A stretch of 39,793 nucleotides of DNA from Deltaproteobacteria bacterium (GTDB lineage: Bacteria; Myxococcota_A; Polyangia; Polyangiales; JAFGIB01). The stretch spans positions 1-39,793 of the forward strand of contig JAFGIB010000105.1 of the NCBI GenBank assembly GCA_016929805.1, given 5' to 3'. Both the position numbers and the translations under genes were made by a program. Under the pieces are notes generated by a model. That model did not search any database, was not told the origin of the DNA, and worked only from the letters and a program-made list of their open reading frames with translations. Below are positions 1 through 7,449 of this stretch, one piece after another (within the stretch, counting starts at the first letter, position 1; each line of letters opens with the position of its first letter).

Positions 1-95
1 ATCAGACGACAACGGACGTACGGTATTATCGCAAGCATTTTATTCGTGGAATGATGGTTTCTCCGCACAACAATTCGTGGTTGGGTTGCGGTTTT

Positions 96-114
96 GCGGG
101 GGACAAGCCCCCGC
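96..114. repeat. GC-rich perfect palindrome
   Basis: Seven-base arms GCGGGGG (96-102) and CCCCCGC (108-114) surround a five-base loop. No T-tract follows directly on either strand, so it is a poor intrinsic terminator. It may be a dispersed palindromic (REP-like) element. The rest of 1-318 shows no recognisable gene. Confidence 0.5.
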
Positions 115-290
115 GCTACGAGGTTTTTCGCTGTTATTTATGGTTAACGCCTATGCGGGGTATCCGGCGTTACAAACCTTCGATCTAAAATGACGCGAGG
201 TTGCAAAAAAGCAAAAAGTCAACCGGCGGTCGTTTTTCGGATACGGGAATCCCGCTTCGTACACCTTCGGGTCATTTGAATGGTTGCGCG

Positions 291-319
291 TGATGCATTG
301 ATGAGGCATAATTGCATCA
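291..319. promoter_or_regulatory. Candidate VapB operator overlapping the start codon
   Basis: Inverted repeat TGATGCA (291-297) and TGCATCA (313-319) with a 15-bp spacer. The right arm ends on the first base of the antitoxin ATG at 319, and a CATAAT that could be a -10 box lies inside the spacer. Toxin-antitoxin operons are usually autorepressed at such palindromes by the RHH antitoxin. The assignment is inferred from position and symmetry only. Confidence 0.35.
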
Positions 320-555
320 TGAGGACGACGGTTACACTTCCAGATCACCTGCTCGTTGAAGCCAAGCGGCGTGCGGCGGAGACGCGCACCTCGCTAACCG
401 CAATACTGACGGAAAGCCTACGCATGTATTTGGCGCAGGAATACCAGACTGAGGCTGCATCGAAGAAAAATTCTCCGTTGCCGGTCATTAAGACCGCTCG
501 ACCGCGGCGTGGGGTAAACCTCAATGATACGAGCGCTTTGCTGGATTTGGACTAA
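319..555 (+). CDS. vapB: VapB-type ribbon-helix-helix antitoxin
   Basis: A 78-residue protein starting MRTTVTLPDHLL, the short beta strand plus helix of a ribbon-helix-helix (MetJ/Arc-type) DNA-binding domain. A basic helix-turn-helix follows (about residues 8-40). The C-terminal tail is basic and proline-rich, as expected for the flexible part that wraps the toxin. Longer in-frame starts at 280 and 301 exist, but the RHH domain begins at the ATG at 319, and an inverted repeat overlaps that codon. A PIN toxin gene follows 29 bp downstream. Expected role: neutralises the toxin and represses the operon. The pairing is well supported; the exact VapB subfamily is not determined. Confidence 0.85.
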   Translation: MRTTVTLPDHLLVEAKRRAAETRTSLTAILTESLRMYLAQEYQTEAASKKNSPLPVIKTARPRRGVNLNDTSALLDLD

Positions 556-584
556 ATATTACAAAAGCGCGGATTCGGCCAAGT

Positions 585-1019
585 ATGATCCTATGCGATG
601 TTAACGTGCTGTTATATGCTCTTATAGAGCAATCGGAGCACCATAAGCGGTGCCTGCGTTTATTAGAGGATCTACGCCGTGGAGGACAGCGGTTCGGCGT
701 ATCGGAACTCGTGCTGGCGGCGGTCATACGCATTGCGACAAATCCAAAGGTTTTCAAACCGGTTCCCGAACCCGTACTTGTTTTTGCGTTTGTCGACGCA
801 TTACGCGACCATCCGATGGCCGTTCGCATCGAGCCGGGCAAACGCCATTGGCGGCTATTTCGAGATCTTATCCTGTCCACCGGCATTCGAGGTAGTGAGA
901 CGACCGACGCTTATTTTGCCGCGCTGGCAATCGAGCACGGTTGCGAATGGTGGACCGCTGACGCGGACTTCTCGCGCTTTCCCGGTTTAAACTGGCGTCA
1001 CATAATACGCGATTTATAA
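585..1019 (+). CDS. vapC: VapC-family PIN-domain ribonuclease toxin
   Basis: A 144-residue PIN-domain protein. The N-terminal MILCDVNVLLYAL carries the first catalytic aspartate (D5). A conserved glutamate lies near E41, TTDAYFAALA has D108, and TADADFSRF supplies the last acidic residues (D126/D128). Together these form the Mg2+ site of PIN RNases. Length is normal for VapC (130-150). It lies 29 bp after the antitoxin, on the same strand, so the two should be co-transcribed. Family members cleave tRNA or rRNA when free of antitoxin; the target cannot be read from sequence. All acidic positions are present, so the toxin looks intact. Confidence 0.9.
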   Translation: MILCDVNVLLYALIEQSEHHKRCLRLLEDLRRGGQRFGVSELVLAAVIRIATNPKVFKPVPEPVLVFAFVDALRDHPMAVRIEPGKRHWRLFRDLILSTGIRGSETTDAYFAALAIEHGCEWWTADADFSRFPGLNWRHIIRDL

Positions 1020-1140
1020 AACGCATAATAATAATCAATAATGGATAGTAGAGCCCGACCTATCAATCCTCCCCAAGTATTTCTGAGCGCGACGACCCCC
1101 GTGGTCCGCGAATAAGCCATCGGCCACGTAAAAACGGACG

Positions 1141-1560
1141 ATGCGCGTAACTCTCGCGAGTTCTGACATACAGAGATCTGAACGGACTGTCAGGAATAAT
1201 TTCGCGGATTTGTTTTTAGACCCGGCCGAGTCGTGGGCTCTCGTACACGTTGAACTGGACAATACCTCGCCGTTCGTTGCTCGAGCACATTATGAAAAGA
1301 TCAATGATTTAACCTTTGACGACGTTTTCGAGGAGAGTCCTAAGGCACCTGGCAGAAACAAAATTGCCAAGACCGGTCGCGTCCGCGGAGTTCGATCGCG
1401 AGCGCGCCCGCAGGAAAAACCACGGGAATATTAGAGATATTTCGAGGGTTTTTCCGAGGACGAAAGCCGCGAACTGACCCGTGGCGAGACCGCAGTTGGC
1501 AAGTTTATTTCTGCCAGGCGCCTTAAGGGAGTGAAATTAGTGCGCGGCTCACAAACGTAA
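1141..1560 (+). pseudogene. Decayed ORF with in-frame TAG, unknown family
   Basis: An open frame begins at the ATG at 1141, meets TAG at 1432-1434, then stays open in the same frame for 41 more codons to a TAA at 1558-1560. Residue use on both sides of the TAG looks protein-like (acidic stretch FDDVFEESP, then basic and charged segments). I do not recognise the product. It may be a gene broken by a nonsense mutation or chance coding in decayed DNA. The surrounding 1020-1861 stretch has no other supportable gene. Confidence 0.25.
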
Positions 1561-1631
1561 CTTTCTCGAATAAAAAAACGGCTCGTCGATTGTGTTTTCA
1601 GACAGCTAGGGATATTTACCTTAACATTGTA

Positions 1632-1697
1632 AAAAATCCGTCGGCGTAAAGCGCTTCGCTCGCGAAAAGTAGCGCGAACTAAGAGCGTGCTCACTTT
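1632..1697. repeat. Member of a dispersed intergenic repeat family
   Basis: Contains GTCGGCGTAAA, a short hairpin-like block with GCTTCGCTCGCGAAAAG, and GTGCTCACTTT. The first and last pieces recur together at about 14919-14950 upstream of bioB. The CGCTTCGCTCGC block recurs at the 3' end of glgB (about 5849-5875) and, with one change, near 35526-35555. It looks like a degenerate dispersed palindromic element. Seen by eye, not by alignment. Confidence 0.35.
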
Positions 1698-1861
1698 TTG
1701 GGGACCTCACTTAGGGTGCACGAAGCTGCGGTCCAAAAAAAATCCGCGCGCCCTTATTTCATCGCTTTTTTCGCGTTTCCGCTCGACGTTTTTTGCAACG
1801 TTAAGGTTACCATTAGGAAAATTTATACAAAAGCTCTGTCAACGGTATATGGGCTGATATT

Positions 1862-3043
1862 ATGAGAATCGCTTTACTAGCGTGGGAAAGTCTACATTCT
1901 ATAGCCATTGGAGGGGTCGCCGCCCACGTTACCGAACTAGCTTCTGCACTTTATAGACTCGGCCACGAGGTTCACGTTTTCGTGCGGCTCGGCGCTTGGC
2001 AGGAACTCTACCAGGTTATTCAAGGCGTGCACTACCATCGCTGTCCGATCGACCTTCATCCGGACTTCGTTACCGAGATGAATAACATGTGCAACAAGTT
2101 CGCTTACTTTCTCGGAGAGACTGAAGCGTATCAGGGAGCGGCTTTTGACGTCGTTCACGGGCACGATTGGCTATGCTCTAAAGCGGTTGTTCAAATAAAA
2201 AACGATCGCGGTCGAAAAACCGTATTTACGCTTCACTCAACCGAGTACGGCAGATGCGGGAATATTAACCACCTTAGTGGGCAGTCAGATAGAATTCGCG
2301 CTTTTGAAGCAGAAGGAGCCTATTGCGCGGACCGTGTAATTACGGTATCTGAGGCCCTTGCGAATGAAGTGAAGTGGCTTTATAGCGTACCTGATTGGAA
2401 GCTTCGGGTGGTTCACAACGGTATAGACTGTACTCGTTTTGACGGCGTTATTGATCCGGGAGTGTATAGAACTCGATACGGGATCGGTCCTCTCGATCCG
2501 ATGGTGCTATACGTGGGCCGGATGAGCGCTCAGAAGGGACCCGATATGCTCTTAGAAGCCGTACCCGGGATCCTCGCCTATCGGGGAGACGCGAAGGTGA
2601 TGTTTGTCGGTGACGGAGATATGAAGCCAAACCTCGAACATCGTGCCTCCCACTTGGGTGTCCGTCATGCGGTTAGGTTTTTAGGAGCGCTACCGGCGGA
2701 TGGAGAGTTAACCAATCTATTCAAGAGCACCGATGTCGTGTGCGTTCCGAGTAGAAACGAACCGTTTGGAATGGTCGTTCTCGAAGCCTGGGCGGCCGGC
2801 AAACCGGTGGTAGCGACTGAAAACGGTGGACCGCGATACTTCATTTCTCACAATATTGATGGATTGGTGGTTTATCCCAATCCTCAATCGATAAGCTGGG
2901 GAATAAATACGATATTCAGCGATTTCGAGCACGCTCGTTGGATGGGCGAAAGAGGACGAGTCAAAGCGGCCTACGGATTCAGTTGGGATGTTCTCGCTAA
3001 ACAAACGGAGGGGATCTACCGCGAGCTTGTCGCGTGCGGATAA
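1862..3043 (+). CDS. GT4 glycosyltransferase, glycogen-synthase-like
   Basis: A 393-residue GT-B fold glycosyltransferase of family GT4. The N-terminal Rossmann domain starts MRIALLAWE with the glycine loop IGGVAAHV, which binds acceptor or nucleotide sugar. HGHDW and FTLHSTEYGR follow. The C-terminal domain has LYVGRMSAQKG (K225) and the E-x7-E motif in EPFGMVVLE (E300, E308), which holds the sugar-nucleotide donor. The gene for glycogen branching enzyme lies next on the same strand, after a 555-bp gap. That context suggests an alpha-1,4-glucan chain elongating enzyme using ADP-glucose or a related donor, distinct from the classical GT5 GlgA. No glgC is in the window. Donor specificity is inferred; other GT4 roles are possible. 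Confidence 0.8.
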   Translation: MRIALLAWESLHSIAIGGVAAHVTELASALYRLGHEVHVFVRLGAWQELYQVIQGVHYHRCPIDLHPDFVTEMNNMCNKFAYFLGETEAYQGAAFDVVHGHDWLCSKAVVQIKNDRGRKTVFTLHSTEYGRCGNINHLSGQSDRIRAFEAEGAYCADRVITVSEALANEVKWLYSVPDWKLRVVHNGIDCTRFDGVIDPGVYRTRYGIGPLDPMVLYVGRMSAQKGPDMLLEAVPGILAYRGDAKVMFVGDGDMKPNLEHRASHLGVRHAVRFLGALPADGELTNLFKSTDVVCVPSRNEPFGMVVLEAWAAGKPVVATENGGPRYFISHNIDGLVVYPNPQSISWGINTIFSDFEHARWMGERGRVKAAYGFSWDVLAKQTEGIYRELVACG

Positions 3044-3190
3044 ATTTGAGAGAGTCGACCGAAAGCGGAGAGAGGGGAAGCATAGAATATCGAACGGGTA
3101 GAAAAGCAAATGAATTCGAGGGGATAGCAAGTCTACGACGTACGTTCTCATAAAGTCGTGGCGAGCAGATGAAGATACCTGAAAGCAGCC

Positions 3191-3319
3191 CAACCTGCCC
3201 GTGCCCATGTCCGTTTTTTGTTACCGGGAAAACCTTCCTTGCGTGGTGTAATCGTGCTGAAATCAATACGTTACTCGTTTTTGAGTTACTTGGGCGGGGG
3301 CAAGGGCACGGGCAGGTTG
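3191..3319. repeat. Inverted pair of GTGCCC-type repeats
   Basis: Nineteen-base arms (3191-3209 and 3301-3319) are inverted with one mismatch and separated by 91 bp; the core is CCTGCCCGTGCCC. A related run with three GTGCCC/CTGCCC units occurs at 28186-28210, also intergenic. The pair could fold as a long-loop hairpin or be two inverted copies of a dispersed element. The rest of 3044-3598 holds no recognisable gene. Confidence 0.5.
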
Positions 3320-3598
3320 TTATATCAATACTACTCAAGAGCGAACCTATACGCGCGCGTTCCCAGGTTATTTCGCCACTACTTTTTGAGAAGCTACGTC
3401 TACGACTTTCGACCTCCTCACAGGCGCTTTACCCTTGATGGTCGGTCCGCCTTACATGCCACGCTGTGGCGCGGCGCGATGCTCGGTCCGGCTTTCCGAT
3501 CCGCTTTTTATCCATCCTTGCTATTGTAGAAAAAAACGTTCCAGTCTAAAAGTATCAGAAAAGTTGGTTAGGAATCGAATTTTAGCAAAGGATTCGGA

Positions 3599-5878
3599 GT
3601 GGCAATCACAACCGCGCGTATCTCTCCGCTTGGGAAATGGAAGACAAGGGTCGACGCGTTGCTAGCCGGAGAACTCTCGCGTCCCCATGATCTATTAGGT
3701 CTGCATCCCTCGACCAGAGGTGGTTTTAGGGGCGTGGTTGTTCGCGCCTTTCACCCCAAGGCGTCTGCGATTGAGTGCTTCCTCGAAAAGGGGAAAACAT
3801 ACCGCATGTCGCGGGTGGCTGAACCTGGTTTATTCGCGGTTTTTGTTCCAGACGCGCGAATGCCGTTCGATTACCGATTAAGATATCGGTTTTCCAATCG
3901 CCGATCTTACACAACCATCGACCCTTACCGGTTTTCGCCCACCGTAACGAAGCGTGACTTGAGGCTTTTTTCGGAGGGAAGGCATCGCCACCTTTGGAGA
4001 ATATTGGGATCACACCAGCGTATCGTAGACGGTGTTCGAGGTGTGGGTTTCGCGGTTTGGGCACCTCGTGCCGTGCGGGTAAGCGTACTAGGAGATTTTT
4101 GCGAGTGGGACGGAAGGATCTTCCCGATGCGTCGGCTTGGAAACTCGGGGATATTTGAACTCTTTATTCCCGGATTACGGCCGAAGGAGCTATACAAATA
4201 CGAGATCAAATCCCCGGACGGCCGAATCCAGCTCAAGGCGGATCCATTTGCTCTCTCCGCCGAAATACCCCCGCGAGCGGCTTCGCGAATAACCCAAAGC
4301 TCATATCAATGGCGCGACAATGAATGGATGAAGAAACGCCGAAGCGTTAACCCGAGAAGGCAGCCCATGGCGATCTACGAGGTACATCTGGGCTCGTGGG
4401 CGAGGGTTCCGGAGCAGGGAAATCGGTCGCTCGGTTATCGAGAAATCGCCGACCGCATCATCGCGCACGTCAAGCGATTCAACTTCACCCATTTGCAGCT
4501 CATGCCGATTGCCGAGCATCCTTTCGACGGTTCTTGGGGTTATCAGATAACTAACTACTTTTCCCCCACCTCACGTTACGGCGCTCCCGATGACCTTCGG
4601 TATCTTATCGATTTATGTCATCGACATGATATCGGCGTCATACTCGATTGGGTACCGGCACATTTCCCAAAAGACGACTTCGGCCTTAAGCTCTTTGACG
4701 GCGCGCCGCTCTACGAATACGAGGATCCGAAGCTCGGCGAACATCCCGATTGGGGAACTTTGATCTTTGACTTCAGTCGCCGACAAGTACGCAATGTTTT
4801 AGTAGCAAATGCTCTTTATTGGCTTGAAGAATTCCATATCGATGGGCTGCGTATCGACGCGGTGGCTTCAATTCTATACCGCGACTACAGCCGAGCTTAT
4901 AACGAATGGGTTCCGAACAAGACGGGTGGTCGGGAAAATCTACATGGAGCGGACTTTATAAGAGAGGTAAATCAAGCGATAAGCGCGACCCACCCTGAAT
5001 GCTTTACTATAGCCGAGGATTCAACAACCTGGCCGGGAGTCACCGAATCCGTTGCGGAGGGAGGTCTGGGATTTACGTTCAAATGGAATATGGGATGGAT
5101 GCACGATACGTTAAATTATCTATCGCGAGCGCCCGAAAGCAGAAAATGCCATCAAAACGATTTAACCTTCGCGCTTCAATATGAATATTCGGAGAAGTTC
5201 ATTATGCCTCTGTCTCACGATGAGGTGGTGCACGGTAAAGGGTCGCTGTTGCATAAAATGCCCGGAGAATTGTGGGAAAAATTCGCCAATCTGCGTTTAT
5301 TGTTCGCTTACCAGTACACGCGACCGGGCAAGAAACTGCTTTTCATGGGAAGCGAGCTGGCGCCGACGGTCGAATGGGACCATCGATCGAGTCTGGATTG
5401 GCAACTCGAGGATGACCCGTTACATCGGGGTATAGCTCTTTTTTTGGAGGATCTTGGACGAATCTATCGAGACTATCCCTGTCTTTGGAGACGAGACCAT
5501 GAACCAGAAGGATACGAGTGGATCGATCATGCCGATCACAACGCCTCGGTGCTTTCCTATTTACGCCGGGATGGAGACCAACAACTCATAGTCGTCCTTA
5601 ATTTTTCGCGCGTACCGCAACAGAGCTATCGGATCGGAGCCCCTCAAGCGGGTCGATATCGGACTCTGTTATGTAGCGACGATTGTCGCTACCTCGGCAG
5701 CACCTTTCAATCCGAGCTCGAACTGGAATCCGAGCCGTTTTCGTATCACGGACGCAAACATTCGTTGGTCCTGAAGCTTCCAACCTTGGCGGCCTTGATT
5801 CTGCAACCCGTGTCGGACCCTAACGTTATAAAAACACCTCCGGTTAGATCGCTTCGCTCGCAAAAAAGCGTGAATTAA
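3599..5878 (+). CDS. glgB: 1,4-alpha-glucan branching enzyme (GH13)
   Basis: A 759-residue glycogen branching enzyme that makes alpha-1,6 branches. Order: N1 domain (about 1-115), CBM48 (about 120-225, with FAVWAPRAVRVSVLGDF), GH13 barrel (about 250-640), all-beta C-domain. The catalytic triad is present: nucleophile D420 in GLRIDAVAS, acid/base E473 in TIAEDS, and D541 in SHDEVVHGKG. The start is GTG at 3599 with an AAAGGA ribosome site upstream; no better in-frame ATG precedes the conserved N1 region. It lies downstream of a GT4 synthase-like gene. The last dozen residues are unusually basic and coincide with a dispersed repeat that supplies the stop codon, so the tail may be a recent extension. 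Confidence 0.95.
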   Translation: MAITTARISPLGKWKTRVDALLAGELSRPHDLLGLHPSTRGGFRGVVVRAFHPKASAIECFLEKGKTYRMSRVAEPGLFAVFVPDARMPFDYRLRYRFSNRRSYTTIDPYRFSPTVTKRDLRLFSEGRHRHLWRILGSHQRIVDGVRGVGFAVWAPRAVRVSVLGDFCEWDGRIFPMRRLGNSGIFELFIPGLRPKELYKYEIKSPDGRIQLKADPFALSAEIPPRAASRITQSSYQWRDNEWMKKRRSVNPRRQPMAIYEVHLGSWARVPEQGNRSLGYREIADRIIAHVKRFNFTHLQLMPIAEHPFDGSWGYQITNYFSPTSRYGAPDDLRYLIDLCHRHDIGVILDWVPAHFPKDDFGLKLFDGAPLYEYEDPKLGEHPDWGTLIFDFSRRQVRNVLVANALYWLEEFHIDGLRIDAVASILYRDYSRAYNEWVPNKTGGRENLHGADFIREVNQAISATHPECFTIAEDSTTWPGVTESVAEGGLGFTFKWNMGWMHDTLNYLSRAPESRKCHQNDLTFALQYEYSEKFIMPLSHDEVVHGKGSLLHKMPGELWEKFANLRLLFAYQYTRPGKKLLFMGSELAPTVEWDHRSSLDWQLEDDPLHRGIALFLEDLGRIYRDYPCLWRRDHEPEGYEWIDHADHNASVLSYLRRDGDQQLIVVLNFSRVPQQSYRIGAPQAGRYRTLLCSDDCRYLGSTFQSELELESEPFSYHGRKHSLVLKLPTLAALILQPVSDPNVIKTPPVRSLRSQKSVN

Positions 5879-6000
5879 GGCGTATACACCTTGGCTAACG
5901 TCGGGGGGGGGCTATGCTGTTCTTTTCTGCAACGTTAAGGTCTACTGACGGCCTGTGGTTTTGTACGCGTAGGCTTACGAGGCTTGTTAAGCGTAGAACT

Positions 6001-6510
6001 TTAGCCGCGACCGCGCGCCAGCTCAAGCAGCCTGTCCGCGATACAGTCCAAGTCGGCGCGCGGCCAGACCGGGACCGCGAGGTCAACCGGATCGTCTGTT
6101 ATGACGGCTCGAATATCCGTACGTTCCGACGCTAGTGGCGCGGTATTCAACCCTTTCCGCCATACCTCCACCTTGACGCCCTTTCGCTCGAGGTCTCCTT
6201 CGATTAGCAACAGGTCGCAGTCGTCGAAGAGCGGCATTAATTTATCGTAACAATCCTGGTCGGATAGGTCGTGAAGATAGACGGCCGAGAGCCCGCGCGT
6301 GATAGCCGCTACCGGACTCGCTCCTGCTTCACGGTGTTGATAGGTGGCTTTTCCCTCTGTATCTAATTCGTGAAAATGAGAACTGTGCTTGATGGTTCCG
6401 ACGCGTATGCCTCGGCTCGAGAATCGCGGAATCAACCGCGCGATGAGCGTGGTTTTGCCGTGATGGCGTCGACCGACGATATGGATTGGCGCGGTTGCTC
6501 TCGAGATCAT
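6001..6510 (-). CDS. mobB: MobB, molybdopterin-guanine dinucleotide adaptor GTPase
   Basis: A 169-residue protein with a P-loop near the N-terminus, GRRHHGKTTLI (about 13-23), typical of MobB. IRVGTIKHSSHFHELDTEGK, where the invariant Thr/Lys/His and Asp bind nucleotide, follows, then LLIEGDLERKG. MobB helps MobA convert Mo-molybdopterin to the guanine dinucleotide form used by many anaerobic oxidoreductases. This is the intact copy of mobB. It is preceded, on the same strand and 31 bp away, by a truncated moeA (6542-6866). Its first codons recur as a stub at 13531-13565 next to the intact moeA. A 7-kb block therefore separates it from its presumed original operon partner, so its promoter is uncertain. 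Confidence 0.9.
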   Translation of the reverse strand: MISRATAPIHIVGRRHHGKTTLIARLIPRFSSRGIRVGTIKHSSHFHELDTEGKATYQHREAGASPVAAITRGLSAVYLHDLSDQDCYDKLMPLFDDCDLLLIEGDLERKGVKVEVWRKGLNTAPLASERTDIRAVITDDPVDLAVPVWPRADLDCIADRLLELARGRG

Positions 6511-6862
6511 TTAGTTCGCGTATTCGGATAGCGGCAATTCGTTATTTCGGATAACCTTCGGTCCACTTAAAAATCACCTCTGTATCCGCTTTCAACCGGT
6601 GTTGGCCGGGAAGCGATTTCACCGCCGAGCTGAGCATAGTCCAATACCAGCTCTTGTCCCGTGGTAATCACCGCCAATCGAAATGGCGCGATCACGGAAA
6701 TCCGTCGCACCCCCACCGAGGCGAGCACGGATATCGCCAGGGGCGTAATTTCCGCACTTCGCTCGAACACGACGGAACCCTTGGATCGCTCCTCGCCTCT
6801 TCGAGTTACATGCTGATCGCGCGCGATATTCGGCGGCAACAAAACCGTATCGCCTTGGACTT
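6474..6862. repeat. Left arm of moeA'-mobB' direct duplication
   Basis: Matches about 13531-14465 in the same orientation apart from an internal deletion of about 550 bp in this copy. The shared part runs from inside moeA, through the stop codon and a 31-bp spacer, into the first dozen codons of mobB. Identity by eye looks above 90% across the moeA block and about 84% in the spacer. Beyond 6862 the two copies diverge abruptly. Confidence 0.85.
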
Positions 6863-6866
6863 CCAT
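6542..6866 (-). pseudogene. moeA: moeA remnant, 5'-truncated with internal deletion
   Basis: A degenerate copy of the moeA at 13597-14799. The segment 6628-6862 matches residues about 114-190 of the intact protein (QGDTVLLPPNIARD, ITPLAISVLASVGVRR, TGQEL). It then jumps, out of frame, to the last 25 codons (PGQHRL to WTEGYPK plus TAA), so about 550 bp are missing and the product cannot work. The 5' part of the gene is absent. Homology continues through the 31-bp spacer into mobB. This is one arm of the direct duplication discussed in the findings. Confidence 0.9.
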
Positions 6867-7449
6867 TTAGCCTTAATCGCTAGGTCTCTACGCGGCGATT
6901 TCCCATTTGTCAGCGGGCGAAATGACGGCCACGGCCTACCGACGACGCCGGTTTGGCCCGCGATAGCCGCGTGGATTTCAAAACCGTCGGGTCGGATTGC
7001 GCGCAAAAACGCCTTTTCGAAACGTGACAGCTCCGCGGCGGTCATCTCCAGCCCTCTCCGGCGGATCGGTTTCCGCTGATAGCGAACGACACCTATGCTC
7101 TCGATTTGTCTTTGGGAATTTGCAATAGCTTTCAACCGGGGAACAAAGCCCCCGGCGCGTTGCCCCTCCAAAAAACCACTGTCAGCCACGTCATTCCTTG
7201 CCCATCGCTGAAATTAGCCGTTTTTTTGTCTTACAGATGAAGAAACTATAAACCTCGCTTTGCCGCGCGAACAAGTTCTATGATGTTCTGCAAGGAGAAT
7301 GTCTTTCGATAGTCGAGAACAGTTAAGCGAACTGTTTCGAGAACAGTACTCGAGGTATCGCCCGTTTCCATGGCGCGGTTTTTGATACCCTACACGGTGG
7401 TACAGGTATTGCATGGGGAGAGAAACGAAAACTCGAACAAGGCGAACAC
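6867..7449. other. Gene-poor stretch, decayed minus-strand coding likely
   Basis: A minus-strand frame (about 7189 to 6870) reads protein-like in its middle (MTAAELSRFEKAFLRAI, then PDGFEIHAAIAG), but it has no family I recognise. It ends in the moeA remnant in the wrong frame. It may be a broken gene at the junction of the inserted block. 7190-7449 shows nothing supportable. Confidence 0.25.

Noticed and set aside
96..114. Intrinsic terminator
   Set aside because: A strong stem, but no adjacent T-tract on either strand in the right place, and no gene ending just before it.
3218..3529. 103-residue frame between the glycogen genes
   Set aside because: Covers one arm of the inverted repeat, has no ribosome site, and its residue make-up is not protein-like.
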